Source of the DNA: Branchiostoma floridae
Lineage: Eukaryota > Chordata > Leptocardii > Amphioxiformes > Branchiostomatidae
Length of the DNA stretch: 64,000 bases
Reading direction: 5' to 3'
Assembly: GCF_000003815.2 (NCBI RefSeq)
Contig: NC_049979.1
Coordinates: 34,942,600 to 35,006,599 of the forward strand
A program made the translations under genes and the position numbers. The notes under the pieces were generated by a model. That model had not been told where the DNA came from and searched no databases. It saw only the letters and a list, made by a program, of their open reading frames with translations. Below, one piece after another: positions 1 through 13,300 of this stretch; position 1 is the stretch's first letter, and the number at the start of each line of letters is the position of its first letter.

Positions 1-1320
1 CTTACAATTCTACTAATTAAACAATATAGGATAATAAGATTTACTAATTAAACAATATAGGATAATAAGGAAAAACCTCTACACAATCAGGTGGTGCTAA
101 ACGAGTCACTATATCTTCTAATCACAAAGAAATCTTTTATGCATTTACCTATCTTTGTCGATTCTTGCTATATTACCATTTTGCCCTCCGGCAAAAGGCG
201 TTGTACACTTTGTGGACTCCCAGCTTAATAATAGTACAACAAATAAGACATGGAAATGGATTTTATACACTTTGTGAAATCCTAGCTACAGTTAGGCCAG
301 GATTTCCCCATCGTTCAAAACTTGTTTTATTTCATTTGATATTGTTATCGATTACTGTTATACGTCGATGTAGGTTAGACATCCAGGTAATAAGATACAC
401 CAAAAAGTAGTTACTCAAGCAACTTGATATGGTTTTGAAACGGTCAGACGTTTCGGATAGTATCCACTATCTTTCGTCAGTGACACTGAAGTGATCTACA
501 AGAAACAGGTCTTTTATACTCTAACTATGAATGAAGACAATTTCAGATGTCCAATAGGAAACGTTGTAATAAGACAATTCAGACTGAAGACAATTTGGAT
601 TCCAAAGAAAACAAAGGTAAGCCAAAGTCAAGCTGAAGACAATTTGGATTTCAAAGGATAGCAAGGCTAAGACACAGTTAATGCATATGAGTCAATTAGC
701 TCCTGTTGTTTTAGTTGCAGGAGCTAAAAGTTTTGTCCGCTGGTTTGAACGGAGAGTTAGAGAGGCAATATATGAGAGAATATACAATCCCACCCTCAAC
801 AGAAAAGGGGGCAGCTGCGTATGGAACTTTCTGACACTTGGGACATAGCACTACCCCCGATTACTGTTATGTTGCATGTATGTACGGGGTTACACCTCAA
901 GGATCTTTGAAAAATGCCAGCCTGCAGGCTACACGAAACCCTGGTTAAACAAAATAAACAAAACTACATTGAGCTTTTGAGATCTCTTAAAAATTTGACA
1001 AATGTATAGGACCTACTTCTATTCTGAACAGCTATTTACTGAAGATATATATCGTACAGGGCTTTGTGAAATCACCTGTATCACATGATCGTTTTTCTAT
1101 TTTGGTCATACAGGGTCATTCAGTTTAGGGCTAAGATAGTTATGATATTTCACTAGCAGTGTTGCTGTTGATGAGGAATATAAAGATTTGAAAAGTTTTA
1201 TCAAGATTTTCATGTGAGAATTTGAAAATCATTTCAATATCTTTAAGTGTTTTTGATCGGTACGACTTTGGTTGAAGCGTTTTCCCAAGAAGATTAATGA
1301 TATCACTTGATAGTCAGTGG
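1..1320. other. 3' flank of copy A
   Basis: No gene seen. A ~30-bp direct repeat (ACTAATTAAACAATATAGG) occupies about 14-80. From about 860, the sequence matches flanks at 17.18 and 37.05 kb (CGAAACCCTGGTTA, TCGACAAATCTATCGGATC type), marking the start of duplication unit A. Confidence 0.7.
447..480 (-). other. Hammerhead-like core motif
   Basis: The minus strand reads CTGACGA, a hairpin (GATAGT...ACTATC), then GAAAC. This resembles the hammerhead ribozyme core found at Penelope-like element ends. An extra unpaired AA/C at the base of stem II is not canonical, so activity is doubtful. Confidence 0.35.
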
Positions 1321-4300
1321 TTACTTCTTCGTCTTAGCCATAGTTTTATTCTTCTTATATGTACCCCAGTCTACCTGTGCGCAGTCCAGGTTATGCTTAT
1401 ACAGGTTATATTTGTACGTTAAAGCTTTCGTTGTTTTCCCAGGGAATCGAAACCTCCCGTAGCGCCTGTATTCGGGTCCTGTTTTGTTGTGCCCGATGAC
1501 ATTGAGACAAGCGGCTGTCCGGAGCCTTCCAAGTGCCGAGAAGAATAGTTCTGTAAAAGAAACAGATAATAATTTTAGCATAAACTAACTTCAGAAAAGG
1601 GAAATATCGTATGCTTGTTGTTAAAGGAATATTGGTAATGCCTTCACACTGAAACTGCATGAATTAGCAGCAATCAAGCAGAACCAGCCGGAAAGAAGTA
1701 TTTGCAACATTCGTGCCACATTCGGGTGGGAATTCAAATGGACCTTATTTCCCCTTCACACGAGAAGGAATGAGCCAAAAGGCCGTCAGAATAACTATTC
1801 TTTGTCTATTCCTGGGTATTTGTAGTGCATTCTAGACATTCTCATTGCATGCCAGATATTCTTTTGGCCACATTCTTGCAGGATTCGAAGTGGCTTGCCG
1901 TTTCGGTTCTCCATCGAATGAGATAATGTTTCGAATAACGTTGGAATTCCGTAGAATGCGGTCATACTGCACAGAATAGTTAGAATACACTTAGAATACA
2001 CTTTGAATGCCGTTCAATATTTTTCCACTTCAAATGCACCTCGAAAGTTTTGAGCATGCCAGAAACTTTCGGGCCAGCCAAAAGAACGGACACAAATATC
2101 TGGAACGCAGTGAGAATTTTTAGAATACACTACGAATTCCCAGGAATAGAAAAGAATGTTCATTCTGACGGCATTCCGGCTCATTCTATAATGCTCTCGT
2201 GTGGAGGGGCGTTGACAAATGGTGCCATCTTTATTTCGTGGCAGCTTTAAATACTAAACGTAACATGTACGTNNNNNNNNNNNNNNNNNNNNNNNNNNNN
2301 NNNNNNNNNNNNNNNNNNNNNNNNNNNNNNNNNNNNNNNNNNNNNNNNNNNNNNNNNNNNNNNNNNNNNNNNNNNNNNNNNNNNNNNNNNNNNNNNNNNN
2401 NNNNNNNNNNNNNNNNNNNNNNNNNNNNNNNNNNNNNNNNNNNNNNNNNNNNNNNNNNNNNNNNNNNNNNNNNNNNNNNNNNNNNNNNNNNNNNNNNNNN
2501 NNNNNNNNNNNNNNNNNNNNNNNNNNNNNNNNNNNNNNNNNNNNNNNNNNNNNNNNNNNNNNNNNNNNNNNNNNNNNNNNNNNNNNNNNNNNNNNNNNNN
2601 NNNNNNNNNNNNNNNNNNNNNNNNNNNNNNNNNNNNNNNNNNNNNNNNNNNNNNNNNNNNNNNNNNNNNNNNNNNNNNNNNNNNNNNNNNNNNNNNNNNN
2701 NNNNNNNNNNNNNNNNNNNNNNNNNNNNNAATAATATTGTAATATTGGAGGGAATAGACATTTATGCCAGTACATGCTTTTTTGTTGCATGTTTGTTTAT
2801 TTTTAAAAAGCTAGAAAAGAATGAGTACCAGGGAACCCCGGGATCTCATGAAAGTATCTGGGTTTAAATGTCTGCAGTAGGCAGATGTGGTCCTTGTCCC
2901 CTGTAACTTCAAACGTAGTGGAAAACCTGGACCGGTACTTCTGGTACGTTGCGCTCACCTTATACGTGAAAGAGGGAAGATGGGTTACACGGCGGTCGGT
3001 TGCTAGGGTATTCTTTCCCGTTGCTATGCGCGTTCGACAGAATATCGGATTACTGGAGGCCTACTCTTGGCTACTCGTAAAAATTTAGAAATAAACAAAA
3101 TGTTTTGACAAGGAAAGTGTTTTTAAAATAAGATTAGATAAGTAATTTTACATACTTTGAATCTTGTCGTTTGAATTTAAATAGCTATTTTGAGATGATA
3201 TTGATCACAAAGATAATCATTTTCTGTTTTCAGGAAGGCCTTTAATTTGACCAAACTCCGAAGTTGATAAGATGGGCCGCGTGTCATCGAAATTCTCGAT
3301 TTTTTATATTTTTCGTCATCTATGAGGGAAATAACCTTTCTGTTTTTGGGATTTCTTAATTTTTGATTTCAAGCAAAGTTACGGTCGAAAATATGCCAAA
3401 TAATTGCATTTTTCGCACTTAATTACCAATAATTCCAAATCGAAGGCATTTTTAAAAAATCCCAAAAACAGAAATCTCGGGAAAACCATTGCGGTTATTT
3501 TGTGCCGTCAATGAGTTAATTTGGACTCTTCTTGGTCGCGTTAAACGATGTTTGCACGCATGTCATGCCGCATGGAGAGCGGGAGGGTGTAATTGATACA
3601 GGTGTAAAGAACACTTATAATATTCAAGGTCATCAACACAAACGTCAGTAGCTTCGTTAGATATTACAAGTCCGAAAACAATGTGATAGCATGGGTGTGC
3701 TGTCCAGAAAATTGTTTATATTGATGGAAAACTATCTTTTTTGGTTAATTCAAGGTAGTTGGGGAAAAAAGGCCAGACAGCAGAGTTTACAGGCAACGAC
3801 CGCAGATGACCCCAAATAGAACACGGGTTCGGTTCGAATTACGTCAGATGGAACATCGTGGAACAAGGTTCCAATTCGGCTAGACATGGGAGTTTTTGAG
3901 CCCGTATTTGACCACCGTGTTAGATCTTGCGCTAGCATAGTTCTATATCAATGCTACAACAACGTCAACGTGACAGAAAATAGCGAAATAACCGTTACAA
4001 CCGTTATGTTCAATTCAACAATAGACAAAAGAAACAAGTAGACAGTATACGTAAGAGCTATATGAGAGACTGAAATGTATATTTTTAGACATCAACTTTT
4101 CACGTCAAAAAACATAAGTTAATTCACCAGATGGAAGTTTGTCTTGTCCAACAGTGATACAAACATGTCCAGTCTTGTGACATTGCTGATGATGTAGTGG
4201 TCCTCGTCGGAATACAGGAAGTATTCCGTTGACACCTGTGACAACCCAAGATTTCGGCCGGCAAAGTAACCCTGGAGTAGAAAACATGCAGCACAGTTGG

Positions 4301-7300
4301 TTCTTTACCTTTGCCAAGATAATTTATCATTAGCATTCAAACAGTTGTTGAGTGTCGTTGTGTTTGTGGTTTAACAGGAAGNNNNNNNNNNNNNNNNNNN
4401 NNNNNNNNNNNNNNNNNNNNNNNNNNNNNNNNNNNNNNNNNNNNNNNNNNNNNNNNNNNNNNNNNNNNNNNNNNNNNNNNNNNNNNNNNNNNNNNNNNNN
4501 NNNNNNNNNNNNNNNNNNNNNNNNNNNNNNNNNNNNNNNNNNNNNNNNNNNNNNNNNNNNNNNNNNNNNNNNNNNNNNNNNNNNNNNNNNNNNNNNNNNN
4601 NNNNNNNNNNNNNNNNNNNNNNNNNNNNNNNNNNNNNNNNNNNNNNNNNNNNNNNNNNNNNNNNNNNNNNNNNNNNNNNNNNNNNNNNNNNNNNNNNNNN
4701 NNNNNNNNNNNNNNNNNNNNNNNNNNNNNNNNNNNNNNNNNNNNNNNNNNNNNNNNNNNNNNNNNNNNNNNNNNNNNNNNNNNNNNNTTTCTGGCATCCG
4801 GAAATGATCGACGTTAGGTGCTTGAACACTAGTGAAGAGCTCGCTGGGGGTGTCGTCTGCAATGACCATTCTCGTCCCTGGGTAGTGCTCTTGGAAGGAG
4901 GCGATGAGCCTCTTGAGATTGCTGTACCGGAGGAAGGTCTTTACCACCACAGTCACTCTGTCTTGGAACTTCCCTGAAATTATAAATACGGAAAAAAAAT
5001 TGAAAAGATTACCTGGAACATTTAAAATTTCTTGCGTTAATACATTTAAAAGATTCGACCAGAACGCACGCTGCGTTGTATACCTATCATACAAAAACAC
5101 AAACGACGGAAAAGTATATATATATTTATATATAAGCATATCGATGCATATGCTTACCTCCTTTTTGATCATATAGCCAGGGCAACTGTACCTGCTGGAT
5201 GTGTATCGGCATAGTTGCAGTGAAACCGGCATATTGAAGCCGCACTACAAAAAGAGAAGAATTGTAACATTATCACTATGAACAACCGTTACGCCTTTTT
5301 AACCCTGCAGTTTATCAACTATATTGGTACCTGTGTCCTATCCAAGCGTCCCTTTACTATGACAAAAAGGATGGTAACAGTTACAATAATAGCAAAATCC
5401 TGAGCTGAAACATAAAATTAGTTCAGCAGTAAGACCAAAAACAACAAGTTTAAAGTGACCCATTCTTTATAAGGTGCCATTGCTCGAGAGGGATTGTATT
5501 GGTACGAACTCTAACAGGATCAATGGCGCCGCTCCTTTGTCGTTGCCAAAAAGTGTTCTCATGTTTATTCTTAGCCAACGTATTACTAACTATACAATTC
5601 ATGCCCCATTGTAATTCTACAACCTCCCCTCAAATGGCAGCTTCTACCCCTCTCCACCATGATGACCACGCCCCATGCATTTTTACGTATATAGCTCCAG
5701 TGCCCTATTACGTTACCTAAGTCGAATGTGTTCGCATCATATAGTGTGTTCCGATACACGATGTACTGCAGTTGTCTGTTCAACAGAGATGGGCTAGTCG
5801 TGCGGATGGTCAACTGCGCGGTCCCTTCCCCCTCCACAGCTACATTGTCCACACTGCTAGCGAGGTCGAAAACCCCCTTTTCTGCACTTAGTTGTACCTA
5901 GAACGGTAAAGAAAGAACATTTTTCCGTCACGTTACAGGGGCACCAACGTTGAGGCGAACTCAGCTAACAATATACCGTATTATACAATTTAAAAATATT
6001 CCAATCCTTAGAAATGTGAAAGCCCAAGGAAGAAATTCGAATCAAAAGACACCAACATAGCGGTCAGTATCTACCTGCTTCATTGATGAGGAAAGCGATT
6101 ATTTGAACTAGTTACTTTCTTAAGCTCCAAGCGCAATGTGTCAACAACAGATAGACGACAATCCTTCGAAAGATGTTTATTGTTGTAAGTTGCAATTTTC
6201 TAATGTTCTGGTGCCTACATTACCAAAAATGCTTTTTCTTGTTTATCTTGTTTTGCTTCCTCACAGAAAATTTATCTTCGAGGAAGAAAATTATTCTGTC
6301 CTCAAGAAATCTTTTTGCTTGTTAAGTTTTTGAGAAAATTTGAGATTTGTTTTCTTGTTTTTCCAAAAATGCTTTTTTTTTAATCTTGTTTTGCTTCCTC
6401 ACAGAAAATTTATCTTTCAGGAAGAAAAAAATCTTGTATTTCTTAAGAGTTGAATCTGGTTAGAAAAAAAACAAGAATTTCTAGAATTTTTTTCTTGCAT
6501 TATAAGAAAAAAGAAGACGATTTTGCTTAAATGTATTTAAAAAATGGAGTTTCTCGTTTTGCTTGAATTTTATTCTACATTTTCTTCCTGTAAGAATATT
6601 TTTCTTCATACAAGAATTGTCCATGGGGTAAGCAAAATAAGAAAAAAATCATTTTTTGTAGTGTAACATGCTAGCCTAGCACTGACACTGAACGCGTGTG
6701 CGTTGACTGCTTTATAAACAAATCAACCAACTGTACCTATACTACAAATCAATGTCTAAGTACGAGGGACTGTGTTGAAAGGAGACCATACCATATGTAC
6801 ATTGTATGCGTATTGGCCAACATATAACCCATACTCTAAAACTTATTTTAACCTGATCATAACATTTGAAGGGAACGGTAACGTTATATAGAGATTATAA
6901 AGCTAGAAATATGAAAACGGTATCATAGACGAAGGTCATCGCTTTTGTAACCACCGTAATAATGTGATTGATTTTTATCTGTTACTTTTAACTGTCAATC
7001 TGAAACATGTCACAATATGTGAATTTGTAGAGATCCACAGAGAGCAGCACTNNNNNNNNNNNNNNNNNNNNNNNNNNNNNNNNNNNNNNNNNNNNNNNNN
7101 NNNNNNNNNNNNNNNNNNNNNNNNNNNNNNNNNNNNNNNNNNNNNNNNNNNCTTGCAGACAATCCTAGTTAAATGGGCACAATATACAGTCTTCATACAT
7201 ACCTTGTAACGTTATTTGTATTTTGAAGATTGAACGTAAAATAATCATGGTAACGTTACGGAGTTCGAACGCAGTACAAGGTAAAAATGCGACTTTACTG

Positions 7301-10300
7301 CATTATGAAATATAACGTTCGGCTCCAAATACTAGTAACTAGCAAACTATTAAAAGAAGGCTCGACGAAAATCGTTAATCAACAGACAATAGGTGTGAAC
7401 TATTCATCCCTGTCCCTGCCGTGCCACTAGATCAGTACGTGGTAATTGGGTACTTTGCATGTGAAGGAATCGTGTCCTCGCTAGAAATCTACTGGTTGTG
7501 TTTTAGCAACGAGCCCCCCCCCCCCCCCGAAGTTTTCGTCCATGAATGAGGTAACTAGTGATGTATACAAGTTTCATTGTTGTTCTCGTTGTCGTGCGAA
7601 TTAGCGCAATCGTGGTCATGTTCTCAGAATGGAGGCGGTAGCGGGACGGAAAACTTCAGTATTTGAGTTGTTTTACTCTTAGCAATAAACGTACTGATTA
7701 GTCTTCATGAGCAAGGTCTTTAAAAAATGAGTATGGTACATACTTCATTGATACTAAGATACCAGACACAAAAGAAATTCTGATGTCACAAACAATTCAA
7801 ATTTCTATGAGACTAAACTTTTTTAGGACGCCTCAGGGGCTATCCTAACAGTAAGTATAGTATATGTCCAATTGGCAAAAAGAGGGTTGACGGATCGTCG
7901 AAATTTTTTTTATTTGCTGGGAACTTTGGAGATGCCTTCCATAATTAAACCAGGGGCTATATTGCATGGTTAATGAGCTCAGTTTATTAAACCACAACAT
8001 TAAATGATAGGGCAATGAAACACATGACATATGTAACTGAAAAGGAGAGAAATATCGACAGACTTAAAATATAGGAATTGTTATCTAATTTGCATGACTA
8101 ATGAGATAATATTCTTATAATAACATAACATTAAATAATGGGAATTTCATTTTGCGACATTTGGTGGATATGTTAAGTTGAACATTATCAGACATAAATC
8201 ATGTATGAGAGTCTCATTTACATGATTTATGGTAAAATGGAACATTTACATAATTTATGACAAAATATTACAATTATAGCTTTCTTTGCCAAGACTTTCA
8301 TACATTGAGCATATTGTTATTTAGCCAGAGAAGATGATAAACTGAAATAATTTATGCAAATGATATCATGAGGAAATCAATGGAGACATTTACAATAGGT
8401 AGGTCGCTTGTCACCAATAAGAGTCTTTTTACAGCATACATTATTCTTCATAGATAGAACACGAATATGAAAACACCACAACAATTATTGATATTTATAA
8501 ACAACAAAACCATCTCCATTTTTATTTCAACCCCTTATTTTTCTTTTTAAAATTGACTTTTTAGTATCCGAATATTCGATTTGGGAAAGAATGCCCCCTT
8601 AAAAACCTGAAATATAAGATAGTACAAGTAGACACTCACCGTTTCTCAAATCTTTCCAAAGTTGCTGCTTGCTCTTTCTGTTTATTTGCCAGTTCCCATG
8701 GTGACAAGAAGTCTGATGGTCTCTGGAAGGCACAGTTACAAGTGGTATCTCTGTACGAGAGGGGGGAGGGTGAAAACATATTAGAGTCTAGTACGCACCA
8801 TTTTAATTTTTTTGGTTTCGGATTTTTTCAGGTAATTATATCAAGCAAGTTGGTGGGCGAAAATATAAAGGAAACAGACATCCTGGACTCAAATGCTACA
8901 ACAGGAGCCAAAGAATGAACTGGTTAACGTTTCGAAAACAATAAAATTTCAACATCGAATTCATTGAAAGGTGGAACAGAGCAGTACATAGTAACACGAG
9001 GTATTCAATCAACTGCTGTTTTCAAAATATGAACATTTGGGGTTTGATTTACATCTTAAACGGACCTGAATGTGAATGGTACATGTGAGACAGTTTTTAA
9101 AAATTTTATTACAAGTCAGAAAACGTTACAGCGAGGCGACGAACCCAAGAACTAAGAAAATATGTTGGTGGTCGTAATTAGCTATGAAAAGTAGTCTGCT
9201 GTCTTCGAGCACAAAACTTTTTTTTCTTTTACACAACCAGTTTTTCTCACTTGCTGACGTTTCGATGTCTGTCAGACATTTTCCTCAGAGCTTCTAACTT
9301 CTAACTTTGACCACGTTTCCAGAAAGAACTGTGTTATTGACTGGGAGGGGGCAAGAGTTATAGACAGGGAAGACAACAGGCGCATCCGTTGGATTAAAGA
9401 AGCAGTCTGGATAAGAAAATCCACCCCAGTGATGAACCGGGACGAAGGGGGGTACGCCACGTTTGGGATAGTGTTCTTGCCGCAAAAAGCTAAGCCACAT
9501 TTGGGATAGTGTTCTTGCCGCAAAAGCGCCACCTACATCGGCTACATATAGCGGCAAGAAGCAGAACTCCAGTTAGAAGCTCTGAGGAAGATGTCTGACA
9601 GACATCGAAACGTCAGCAGGTGAGAAAAACTGGTTGTGTAAAAGAAAATTCTTATGTCCTATGATCTACCAACCTGATGAAATTATTTTCGGGAGCACAA
9701 AACTGTTCCAAAGTACTTATAATAGACGAATTTAGTATAAACAGAAAGACGAGTTTGCTTACTCTTCTGTCGGAATGTCTACCTGTTCCCGACGCAGGGA
9801 GCGCAGGATCGTTTTGACTTCGTACCCCGACGGAGCCTGTATAGCACCCGGGTCACTTTTAGCTACTGAGTCGGCTGTTAGGTTGAACTTGAACAAATAA
9901 TTGCCACAAAACCTGTATATTTGGAGGTATGGAACAAAGTAAAATAAAATACCATGAATGGTAGGTGAATGAATGATTTAATGAATACCATTATTGTAAC
10001 ATTGTTGTAGTAGAGATCGTTTTGAACTAGATCTAGATAGTGTCCACACAAAATATCGTGTACCTTTTTGTGATGAGTCAGAAAAAAACACCTGATCATG
10101 TAGTTTTCTTGAAAATTTGAAACAAAATTAACGAACAATTGAACAATACGTGCATGTACAAAAATGTCAGCAAGGTAAGACAATTATCAGAGCATATCGG
10201 GATAAATCCATATTTGATTAGTACAACATGCACTATTGACCAATCGTATTTGAGTAGTCAGGAAAATAAACATCTCGTTTGTAACGTACACCACGAGACT

Positions 10301-13300
10301 GTTTTTACTTAAGCTTTTTACTTGAGCATACAAAATACATTTGCAAGAGGGGGAGGGTGCAAGACACTTACCAGCCGACGAAAAAGAAAAGAGCGCTTCG
10401 GAAAAGCCGTGACATGGTCTCATGATCTGGTCTCATGTTGATGATCGTCCTGTGTATGGTTGACATCAAAATGAAAACAAATCAATATAATCAATGTAAA
10501 ATGAAAATGACTGTTCTTCATTTGTTGTCAAAAGTGTGGGCTGGTGTAGAAACGTACACAATCTGAGCGCCCATTTATTTCAGAATATAAGGTAGTGTGA
10601 TTTCTTAGCGGTAACTAATAGTTTGCTTTAAACCAGGTGATAACGCCTTTTTATGCGTGAGCAGCTATTTTAACTAGAATTTCACTGTCAAAATGGGAAA
10701 GAAAAAGATTCGAGCCATCGGCAAATAAAAGATAGTCGTCGAAGCCTCTGGCATGTTCTGCTAGTTTGTTTATATAGATTAGAAATAGCAAGGACCAACT
10801 TGAAGGATCATTTCGTCATGCCCAGCAGCTAATAAGGTGGGGTCTACTTGTAATATGATATAGCTTAGATGGTCTTCTTGTACTTTAAGCTTTTCAATTT
10901 CTCAAGGAAAGCCTGATGTTTAACAAAAAAAAATCATTAAAATTATCACAGATCCCATCTTTGTTTTCGGTAGTTTTATTACCAATCTTGTTTGGACCAG
11001 GTATTTAACTCTTGTCACGATTTAGTACTTCATTAGGCCACAGCAAGTCAATTTTATAGATGACATCCTAAATAGTATGCAGAATGCAAAAATAGTGAGA
11101 TAGCGCGAAAAAAAAACAAGATGGGTAAAAAGAAAGACAAGATGGCAGGCTAAATTTTCAAAATAGACACCATAAACATCATAACAAGATTTGAAGTGAC
11201 AAAACGTGGCATCACAACTAACAACTTCGAAGGCATTCATGCCTGTATTAAAGAAGTGAACTAGTGTAGTAAATGTGATACTAGTGTGGTACACTGGTAT
11301 CACTTGCCAAGTTGGCAACTACATTAATGGCTTCCATATTGATGTCATTTAGGATTTTACCATGGTCAATATTGACCGAAGGAGGCCATACCCAATTGAT
11401 GGCACTTTTACAACTATCCAACGACTCCAACTTCTTCAACTATAGTCATGGCTACCTCCCTAGTGTCACTTCTACAAGTATGATTATTAGGCTACAGCAC
11501 AACATGTTTGCCTATTTTGGTCTATCTGACCATCACCGAAGAGGAAAAAAATCTTGCGCGCGCTGATGTCATCCATAAAATGTACTTGCTGTGGCTTTAG
11601 TCAACTTCGATGTTTCTTTGCTTTTGCTAGTAGAGTCAATTACTTTCTATGGTAGCATGCTTTCTTCGTAGTTTTCAGGAGACGATAAAAACTTTTTTGG
11701 TATTTTTTGTGCAAACTGTGGTTTAACATCATAGGTGTGTGGTTTTTGACATATTTAGTGTAAAGTTGTTTTCTCTGCGTATTGACTTTACAAGTCCACT
11801 GGTTAAAAAGCTTTTTTGAGGGGAGTAATGTTTTTTTTTTTTTAATTTTCATTTAAAGCATTGTTCGTAAAGAGATCCATATCTTTCAAGAAAATGATTG
11901 TAATTTTTTCTCTGTCAGTTTCATTTAGTTTGACGTTCCAGAAAATTCCTGATAGGGATTCTGTGACCTCCTGAGTATTCCTGTGTAAATTATTACTTCC
12001 ATGAAGATGGAAGTATTGTTTCTCAATCCTGTTTTCATTCTGGAGTTTCTATGCGGGGTATATCTCAAGAACCGCTGGAAGGTTTGCAATGGTTTTCTGT
12101 AGTAGGGATAATGGTGATAGTGCATGTCAATTTTGGGCCCCCTGTTGGTTGACCTTGGTACTGCAGCAGCACGTTTTGTATTGCTGTGGTGTTGATTTTT
12201 ATGTGGTGGGTAGGTGTAAAGTAGATGCTTATTTTGTGTAAATCTAGCTGGTTGTTGTGGGTCCGCAAATTTCTTTTGTGGATGTTTGTGGGTCCGTCAA
12301 ATAACTTAAACTAGAGTTCGACGACCCCATACCTTCGCCAAATGATTCTATCTTTTACAACTGCTGTATTAATTGTTTGTCATTTATTATGCAAATAAGG
12401 TTCTCATTTGCATAAATCACATTACTTGACCATGTTCTCCACCAAACAGCAGACGCACGCAATCTATGCACATGTTATGAAAGGCTCGTTTTTCTATAAA
12501 AGACACTTTGAATTGACCCCCATCGGAGGTCATGGAACTGCAGGCGACGAACGGGAAGTGTCGGTAGTATCAAGGCGCAAATTCCCGCCGGCCGAAGAAG
12601 TAACGTAATCCAACGTATACAGTATCAACACCGATATATTCCTTTACCATTCACCACAGTTTCCACCTCTCAGTTGTGCACGGAAGAATAACTACGGCCT
12701 TTGCACGTACTGCGGTGCACTATTTTAACCCGAACTACTTTTGGGGACGGGGGTCGCGGATAAATACTGTGTTATGAGACCTTATATGAGTCCATCTGGC
12801 AGGTGACCTTGAAACCCCAAGCAGATGAAGGGTTGTTCATTTGACAATGTATATCTCCTGGGATGTTGTACATATAGTGTAATTAAGGACTACAAGCAAA
12901 GGGAGGACACACCCCTACACACTTTTAATAACAACTACTTGGACACAAATGGAAACTGGAATTAGATACAAGTCACGTGAATCAGAAGATAGTTGGCGTA
13001 AACAATGATGAAAGTTTATAGACCCATTGTATTGTATTGTATTTGCATTGTATTTCATGATAGGACTCTCAGGTGACATACGTAACTGAGAAAAATATTG
13101 ATAGATACCAATTATGCAAATGAAGACCAAATTTACATAATTGATTAGAAAATGATATTCCTCAATGGTAATGGGTGGGAACTTCATCCACATGTTGAAG
13201 TTGAACATTATTACTGCGGACCAGTCCCCTGCTCTCAGTTGTGATCAAAATATTATTTAGGTTCATGAATTGTTAGAAAGAAAGAAAGGGTCATTGATAG

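Noticed and set aside
2199-2867. Long frames spanning N-runs
   Set aside because: Their length comes from unread N bases; only the transferase exon inside 2829-2958 on the opposite strand is real.
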